Below are positions 53,053 to 57,807 of a stretch of 57,807 nt of DNA, piece after piece (the stretch's first letter is position 1; every line of letters starts with the position of its first letter). Below the pieces are notes generated by a model. It searched no databases. It was not told where the DNA came from and saw only the letters and a program-made list of their open reading frames with translations. The position numbers were made by a program, and so were the translations under genes. Source of the stretch: Bacteroidia bacterium (GTDB taxonomy: Bacteria > Bacteroidota > Bacteroidia > Bacteroidales > Azobacteroidaceae); contig BNXY01000013.1 in the NCBI GenBank assembly GCA_025999935.1, positions 1-57,807 on the forward strand, read 5' to 3'.

Positions 53053-53616
53053 TTATTTTGCTCTTTCTACATAAGAGCCGTCGCGAGTATCCACTCTGAT
53101 TTTTTCTCCTTCGTTGATGAACAAGGGAACGCGAACGGTTGCTCCGGTTTCTACTGTTGCCGGTTTGGTGGCGTTGGTAGCTGTATCGCCTTTGATGCCC
53201 GGTTCGGTATAGGTAATCGTCAAAACCACGTGAGCCGGAAGTTCGGCAAACAAAATCGTTTCCGTAGCGGCATGAACCACTGCTTCGGCGATATCGCCTT
53301 CTTTCAGAAAATCCACGCCGGTAATGCTTTCCTTGGGAATAGAAACTTGTTCGTATGTTTCGCCATTCATGAAATTGTATCCCATATCATCTTGATACAG
53401 ATATTGATACTGCCTTCTTTCAATGCGAACTTCATCCACTTTAACGCCAGAGTTGAAAGTTTTATCGATGACACGACCCGTAGTTACATTTTTTAGTTTT
53501 GTACGGACAAAAGCTGGGCCTTTACCCGGTTTTACGTGCAAAAATTCTACTATGTAATAGAATTGACCTTCCAGGTCGATGCACATTCCATTCTTGAAAT
53601 CAGATGTACTTGCCAT
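53053..53616 (-). CDS. efp: Elongation factor P
   Basis: Relieves ribosomes stalled at polyproline stretches. 187 residues in three beta domains; the loop that reaches the peptidyl-transferase centre is [10 protein letters not shown], with Lys32 at the tip. That lysine is the site modified in many bacteria; no modification enzyme gene lies nearby. The C-terminus [14 protein letters not shown] is typical. It has a good promoter and a 5' leader of about 35 bases. Confidence 0.96.
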   Translation of the reverse strand: MASTSDFKNGMCIDLEGQFYYIVEFLHVKPGKGPAFVRTKLKNVTTGRVIDKTFNSGVKVDEVRIERRQYQYLYQDDMGYNFMNGETYEQVSIPKESITGVDFLKEGDIAEAVVHAATETILFAELPAHVVLTITYTEPGIKGDTATNATKPATVETGATVRVPLFINEGEKIRVDTRDGSYVERAK

Positions 53617-53657
53617 AAAGTATTTTGAGAATTGTTTATATTGTTTAAATTTCAGTG

Positions 53658-53688
53658 CAAAGGTAAATATTTTAAGCTAAAAAACAAA
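53658..53688 (-). promoter_or_regulatory. Promoter of efp
   Basis: On the minus strand TTTG (53688-53685), 19 bases, then TACCTTTG (53665-53658): an exact consensus match, with ATG at 53616. Confidence 0.7.
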
Positions 53689-53739
53689 ATAAGATTTTTA
53701 AATCAAAGGATTTCGGCGCTTTACCTTTCCGTTAAATGA

Positions 53740-54678
53740 TTATTTACATTGTGCCCGGCAAAAAACGCTTAGAGGTAATTTTCTTCCGGCATTGTCCGGC
53801 AAATATAATTCGCCAAATTCCACTTGTGCGCTGTTCGGAAAATAATTCCTGAATAGATTCTCGGCAATCAGAGCGGAAAATCCCATGGAATACAAATTGA
53901 GTACGCAAAAAACGCCGCTTTCATCGGCGATTTTACTGCATGCATCCATTAATTCCGTGATGTTGTCTTCCAGAATCCACTTTTCTCCTTCAGGGCCGCG
54001 ACCATAAGCCGGAGGGTCTAAAATAATGCCCTGATACTGTTTTCCCCGTTTCACTTCACGTTTCACGAATTTCAAGGCATCTTCCAATACCCAACGAATA
54101 TTATCTAATCCGGAAGCTTCCATATTTTCGCGCGACCAATTCAAAACCTGTTTGACCGAATCGACATGAGTCACATCCGCTCCGGCCGCTTTGGCCGCTA
54201 AAGAAGCCCCACCGGTATAAGCAAATAGATTTAACACCTTTATGTCATTGCGAGCTTGACCCGCAATCCCCTGCACCGCATCGTAAATATAATTCCAATT
54301 TTCCGCCTGCTCGGGAAAAATTCCTACGTGTTTGAACGATGTCAATCCCAACCGAAACCGCAGATGCATGGGTTGTAGAGGCAAGGCGCGCCTTGCCTCT
54401 ACGGGTGTGTATGTATAATCAATGAACCATTGTTGCGGCATTTGGGGTTTGAGCATCCATTCTCCCCTTTCAGTTCCTTCCAAGCCATTATTTCCTTTTT
54501 CTCTTTTGAACATAGCCATGGCTAACCGTTCCCACTCTTTTTCTGGTAAAACTTTCCGCCACACCGCCTGTGGTTCCGGACGGCGCAGAACATATTTCCC
54601 GAATTGTTCGAGTTTCTCATAATCGCCGGAATCAATCAGTTGATAATCCGGCCAGTTGGAGGGAGTCAATAATTTCAT
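53740..54678 (-). CDS. RlmI-like class I SAM-dependent methyltransferase carrying two palindromic inserts
   Basis: Predicted RNA (probably 23S rRNA cytosine) methyltransferase of about 312 residues. The SAM-binding motif is VLNLFAYTGGASLAAKAAG (148-166), the acidic loop VTHVDSVKQV follows, and the catalytic-type loop LDPPAYGRGPEGEKW is near 223. The start is ATG 54678, which overlaps the stop of the helicase gene (ATGA). Two stretches look foreign: residues 93-101 (VEARRALPL), encoded by a perfect 28-bp palindrome at 54375-54402, and residues 136-145 (QGIAGQARND), encoded by a repeat arm at 54243-54273. Both keep the frame and lie in segments before the SAM fold, so the enzyme may still work. 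The PUA domain seen in E. coli RlmI is not obvious. Confidence 0.85.
   Translation of the reverse strand: MKLLTPSNWPDYQLIDSGDYEKLEQFGKYVLRRPEPQAVWRKVLPEKEWERLAMAMFKREKGNNGLEGTERGEWMLKPQMPQQWFIDYTYTPVEARRALPLQPMHLRFRLGLTSFKHVGIFPEQAENWNYIYDAVQGIAGQARNDIKVLNLFAYTGGASLAAKAAGADVTHVDSVKQVLNWSRENMEASGLDNIRWVLEDALKFVKREVKRGKQYQGIILDPPAYGRGPEGEKWILEDNITELMDACSKIADESGVFCVLNLYSMGFSALIAENLFRNYFPNSAQVEFGELYLPDNAGRKLPLSVFCRAQCK
54243..54273. repeat. Single arm of the TGTCATTGC palindromic repeat inside the methyltransferase gene
   Basis: Begins TGTCATTGCGAGC and ends ACCCGCAATCCCCTG on the plus strand; ATTGCGAG and CCCGCAAT form a hairpin with one mismatch around CTTGA. It matches the right arm of the element in the GH43 gene at nearly every position, and on the coding strand both are read in the same frame. 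Confidence 0.8.
54375..54402. repeat. Perfect 28-bp palindrome inside the methyltransferase gene
   Basis: The half site GTAGAGGCAAGGCG is followed at once by its exact reverse complement, with no loop. It is translated as VEARRALPL within TPVEARRALPLQP. Palindromes of this GTAGAGGCAAGGCG type occur as dispersed repeats in other genomes (from memory). Confidence 0.85.
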
Positions 54679-57600
54679 GTCCTTGAATTTTGAATACAAA
54701 AGTAGGATTTTTCTTCCACATACCAAACATATCCCTTCACGTTGGGATAATTCATTTCCTGCAAAAGCGAAACATATTCCCTCACTTGCTTTTCGTGCGA
54801 GCGATGCGGTTCGCCGAATTTATAATCAATGACGAGGGTGGCTTCTTCCGATAAAAGCGCTCGGTCGGGGCGTTTGGTTGTTATTTCTCCGTCCTCTTTC
54901 ACGATAATGGAAAATTCCGGATAGACTTTGTATTTATCCGAAAACCAATCTTCTACCCCGGATTCCCGGATTCCGGATTGGACTTTGTCGATGTAATCCG
55001 CTTTCTTTTCCGGGAGTATAAGTCCTTCTGAAATAAGATTATTTACCGATTTTTCAATATCATCCAAGGTATGGATACCGGCAAAAATGGCGTGCATGAT
55101 GTTCCCGTATTCCACGTACTTTTCCTTCGATGGAGAATCCGGATTGACAAAATCGCGTGATTTATTGGATTGTTTGAAAATGGATTTTCCGGCCTGAAAT
55201 TCTTCGGAAACAAAGTGAATATAATAGGGAGAAAGCGCTAATTTCAAAGGATTATCCTGATTTTTATCCGTTGCTTTTTCATTTTTTTCCAAAATGCCCG
55301 ATTCGTAATGCAAAGCTTCCGCATCCCAATTTCCGGCAATTTCCGAAATGGTTTCCTGCAACAAATCCGATGCGTTTTTGATATGTTCTAATCCGGAAAG
55401 CGTTTTTTTGTATTTTCCGAACACAATCAGGTTTTGTTCCGCACGGGTAAAAGCCACATACAAAAGATTCAAGTTGTCCAACCACGACAAGGATGTTTCG
55501 TACTGGTATTCTTCCGCAAAAATGGTATCTTTCATCTTTTCCGAATGATTGATCGGAAGCAGTTCCAAATCATAAAGCCCTTCCTTGCGGCCACACCAGA
55601 CAACAGGGTTTTTCTGCGGATTCAAATCCCAGGTGCAATAAGGAATCAGCACGGTATGAAACTGCAAACCTTTCGATTTGTGGATGGTCATGGCGCGGAT
55701 ACCGTCGATGCCGTCGCCCGCAGGAATGGTCTTGGTGGATAATTCTTCTTCCCAAAAAGCGATGAACGAATGGATATCCGCCGAATTGTCTTTCAAATAA
55801 TTCGTTACCGCATCGAAGAAATAAAAAAGATAGGCCGACTGCCCTTCTATTTTCTCCAAACCAAACCAACGGTAAAGGTAGGAAATGAGTTCAGGGAGCG
55901 GTAGCAAAATACAATTTTTGTAAAAATCATCAGCGGATTGACTGTTTTTAGATAAAATATCATCCGATTGCAGAAAAAACACCAATTGCGCTTTGTGCAC
56001 GGGATTTTCCGGATAAGCAATGGTTTTGAGCGCTTCCATGATAATTTTAACCGCTAAAGAAGAATCCAATTGAAAAGCGTCGTTGGATACAATATTCAGG
56101 TAATTTTTGCTGCTTAAATCCTGAAAATCATCCTTTCGGGAAGAAAGATATTCGGCAATCGTTTTGATTTGGTTGTTGTTTCGCACCAAGATACAAATAT
56201 CTTTGGCCGGAATATCCGTAGCAGCTAAGGTCTTCAGTTTCTCAAGCAGTTGTGTCAATACGACATCCTTGTACTTTTCTTCTTCATTATCCTGCAAAAA
56301 ATCGACGCTTACATAACCCCAATCCGTCTTTTTTTTTGTCTTCTGAGTGATTTCACTTTCCGAGTAAACCGAAGCAAAAGGAGAAGCGGTCAAAGCGGTC
56401 AATTCTTCCCGGAATTTATCGTCCAATAATTTCCCGGCTTGGGTAAAAAAAGCATTGTTAAATTCAACAATTCGTTTTTCGCTGCGATAGTTATATTCGA
56501 GCGACTTCGACTGAACCGATAATTCATTGCCGATATTGTTTAAAATTCGCCAGTCGCCATTCCGCCAACGGTAAATAGATTGTTTGACGTCGCCCACAAT
56601 CATACTGAAATAATTGTTGGCGAGGATATTGGAGAGCAAAGTTTTGAAATTGCTCCATTGCAAATGGGAAGTATCCTGAAATTCGTCAATCATCACATGT
56701 TGAATTTCCGCGCCGATTTTCTCGTAGATAAACGGCGAATCGGAATTGTCAATCATTTGGTTGAGAAACAAAGCCGTATCGGACAACATAAAGCGATTGT
56801 TTTCGACATTCAAATCGCTGATTTCCTTTGTGATGTACCAAATCAATCCCAATTGGTGGATATTGCCCAAAATCAAACGCGAAGTATCCTGTTTCTGTAA
56901 AATTTCGACCGTTTCCTGCAATAGTCCGCGCAATGGGTTTTCGGCAAGCGCTATAATGTCATGGCGCCTTTTATGGGATTTTGTCGCCCAATTTTCGGAA
57001 TCGTCCAAAAGTTTTGTAATGGTTTTCGTGATTTCTCCCCGCTGTTTTTCCGCTAAGCCTTTCCAAAAATTGAAAACGCTGCCTTTCAAAATAAAGTCGG
57101 ATGTATCCAATTGATTGTCAGCCAACAAATCTAAAACTGTTTTGTAAGTTTTTTGAAACCAGATTTTGTATTCCTTCAAAAGCCGGGTGTGCTGATTTTT
57201 TAAGTCGTTAAATATTGCAGGATTATTATCCAATTGCTCATGAAGAAGGTATTCGTGTTTCTGAAAAAATTCATCATAGATACAAGCGCTGAAGCGGTAA
57301 ACTTCGTCCTTGAAACGCCAGTTGCCGTCCTGTTCCAATTTGTTTTCGACATAAGTAGTCAGCCATTGAAGGAGTTGCGGATTTTTATGTGCATTTTCAA
57401 CCATCAGATTGACGGCATCCAAACGAACTTTGGCCGTATTCATCTCGATATTGAATCGCGAACCTCTTCCCAATTCGCGCGCCAGATTCCGGAGAATTTT
57501 TTGAAAAAAACTGTCAATCGTTGTGATATATAAACGGCTGTAATCGTGGAGTATTGTGTTTAGAATAAGTCCCGATTTTTTACGGATAGCGGTTTCATTC

Positions 57601-57807
57601 ATCTGTTTACCGGACTCTGCCAAAGCTTTTTGAACGGAATCGAGAAATCCTTTGGAATCGTTTGTGTTGAACGCCAATCCGTATAATTCGGCCATAATCC
57701 GGTCTTTCATCTCTCCGGTAGCATCTTTGGTAAAAGTTACAGCAAGGATATGACGGTAGTTGTCCACCGAGTCCTTCAACAGCAACTCTTTGATGTACTC
57801 TTGCGCC
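54675..57807 (-). CDS. UvrD/RecB-type helicase-nuclease (AddA-like), 5' end beyond the window
   Basis: ATP-driven helicase with a C-terminal nuclease, probably one subunit of an AddAB/RecBCD-type complex for double-strand-break repair. At least 1043 residues are present; the frame is open to the window edge (AQEYIKELLL before the first listed codon), and Walker A is missing because the gene starts outside. Visible motifs: VTFTKDATGEMKDRI (motif Ia), MIDEFQDTSHLQW (Walker B), GDVKQSIYRWRNGD, MTIHKSKGLQF, LLYVAFTRAEQNL, and in the C-terminal domain LVIDYKFGEPHRSHEKQVREY, the PD-(D/E)xK nuclease. It overlaps the methyltransferase start by four bases (ATGA), so the pair is co-translated. Confidence 0.9.
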   Translation of the reverse strand, partial: AQEYIKELLLKDSVDNYRHILAVTFTKDATGEMKDRIMAELYGLAFNTNDSKGFLDSVQKALAESGKQMNETAIRKKSGLILNTILHDYSRLYITTIDSFFQKILRNLARELGRGSRFNIEMNTAKVRLDAVNLMVENAHKNPQLLQWLTTYVENKLEQDGNWRFKDEVYRFSACIYDEFFQKHEYLLHEQLDNNPAIFNDLKNQHTRLLKEYKIWFQKTYKTVLDLLADNQLDTSDFILKGSVFNFWKGLAEKQRGEITKTITKLLDDSENWATKSHKRRHDIIALAENPLRGLLQETVEILQKQDTSRLILGNIHQLGLIWYITKEISDLNVENNRFMLSDTALFLNQMIDNSDSPFIYEKIGAEIQHVMIDEFQDTSHLQWSNFKTLLSNILANNYFSMIVGDVKQSIYRWRNGDWRILNNIGNELSVQSKSLEYNYRSEKRIVEFNNAFFTQAGKLLDDKFREELTALTASPFASVYSESEITQKTKKKTDWGYVSVDFLQDNEEEKYKDVVLTQLLEKLKTLAATDIPAKDICILVRNNNQIKTIAEYLSSRKDDFQDLSSKNYLNIVSNDAFQLDSSLAVKIIMEALKTIAYPENPVHKAQLVFFLQSDDILSKNSQSADDFYKNCILLPLPELISYLYRWFGLEKIEGQSAYLFYFFDAVTNYLKDNSADIHSFIAFWEEELSTKTIPAGDGIDGIRAMTIHKSKGLQFHTVLIPYCTWDLNPQKNPVVWCGRKEGLYDLELLPINHSEKMKDTIFAEEYQYETSLSWLDNLNLLYVAFTRAEQNLIVFGKYKKTLSGLEHIKNASDLLQETISEIAGNWDAEALHYESGILEKNEKATDKNQDNPLKLALSPYYIHFVSEEFQAGKSIFKQSNKSRDFVNPDSPSKEKYVEYGNIMHAIFAGIHTLDDIEKSVNNLISEGLILPEKKADYIDKVQSGIRESGVEDWFSDKYKVYPEFSIIVKEDGEITTKRPDRALLSEEATLVIDYKFGEPHRSHEKQVREYVSLLQEMNYPNVKGYVWYVEEKSYFCIQNSRT

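Noticed and set aside
1..57807. CRISPR array, tRNA, rRNA or intact insertion sequence
   Set aside because: I saw no regular repeat-spacer series, cloverleaf with CCA end, rRNA stretch or transposase gene; the intergenic spaces are short, but a tRNA scan would be the decisive test.

Overview
The window reads as a chromosomal segment of an anaerobic, probably gut-associated member of the Bacteroidales (phylum Bacteroidota). The evidence is two SusC/SusD pairs, a lipoprotein fimbrillin, a secreted M6 protease with a type IX secretion (Por) C-terminal signal, DUF4301, a GH109 glycosidase, a B12-dependent ribonucleotide reductase, and repeated TTTG-N19/20-TAnnTTTG promoters typical of the phylum's main sigma factor. 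No tRNA, rRNA, CRISPR array, integrase or intact insertion sequence was recognised. I cannot name the species.

Layout. 1-8400: a fimbrillin-like lipoprotein and a very large secreted M6 metalloprotease face each other across a block of hairpins. 8.6-10.8 kb: leftward tetR-fabG-pseudouridine synthase. 10.9-13.4 kb: a divergent metallophosphoesterase/beta-propeller protein; a perfect 17-bp inverted repeat between the two is a likely TetR operator. 13.8-15.7 kb: an ABC ATPase overlapping an ATP-grasp-like protein. 15.8-21.1 kb: nrdJ (leftward), then Nif3-like, zinc-ribbon and NUDIX genes (rightward). 21.1-23.6 kb: a leftward GH109 plus sugar-kinase pair suited to GalNAc salvage. 23.8-27.2 kb: thrS-infC-rpmI-rplT. 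27.4-33.2 kb: a beta-propeller lipoprotein, alkaline phosphatase, DUF4301 and a MATE transporter. 33.6-47.5 kb: a polysaccharide utilization locus (PUL) made of a duplicated LamG lipoprotein, two SusC/SusD pairs and a GH43 endo-arabinanase-like lipoprotein; arabinan is the best-guess substrate. 47.5-57.8 kb: housekeeping genes clpB, lpxH, a SUF-type DUF59 gene, ppa, radC, efp, an RlmI-like methyltransferase and a RecB/AddA-like helicase-nuclease cut by the right edge.

The most unusual signal is a family of small palindromic repeats that sits inside genes as well as between them. A 132-bp copy (exactly 44 codons) lies in frame in the signal-peptide region of the GH43 gene. A single arm of the same family lies in frame in the methyltransferase gene and is read in the same frame, giving nearly the same peptide (QGMAGQARHD against QGIAGQARND). 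A different perfect 28-bp palindrome sits about 40 residues earlier in the same methyltransferase, also in frame. A degenerate arm lies between infC and rpmI, and another palindromic insert lies between rpmI and rplT. This resembles the protein-embedded palindromic elements known from Rickettsia.

Other points of note: an apparently leaderless ABC ATPase mRNA, a NUDIX gene with no methionine codon, and a recent 726-bp duplication inside the LamG gene.
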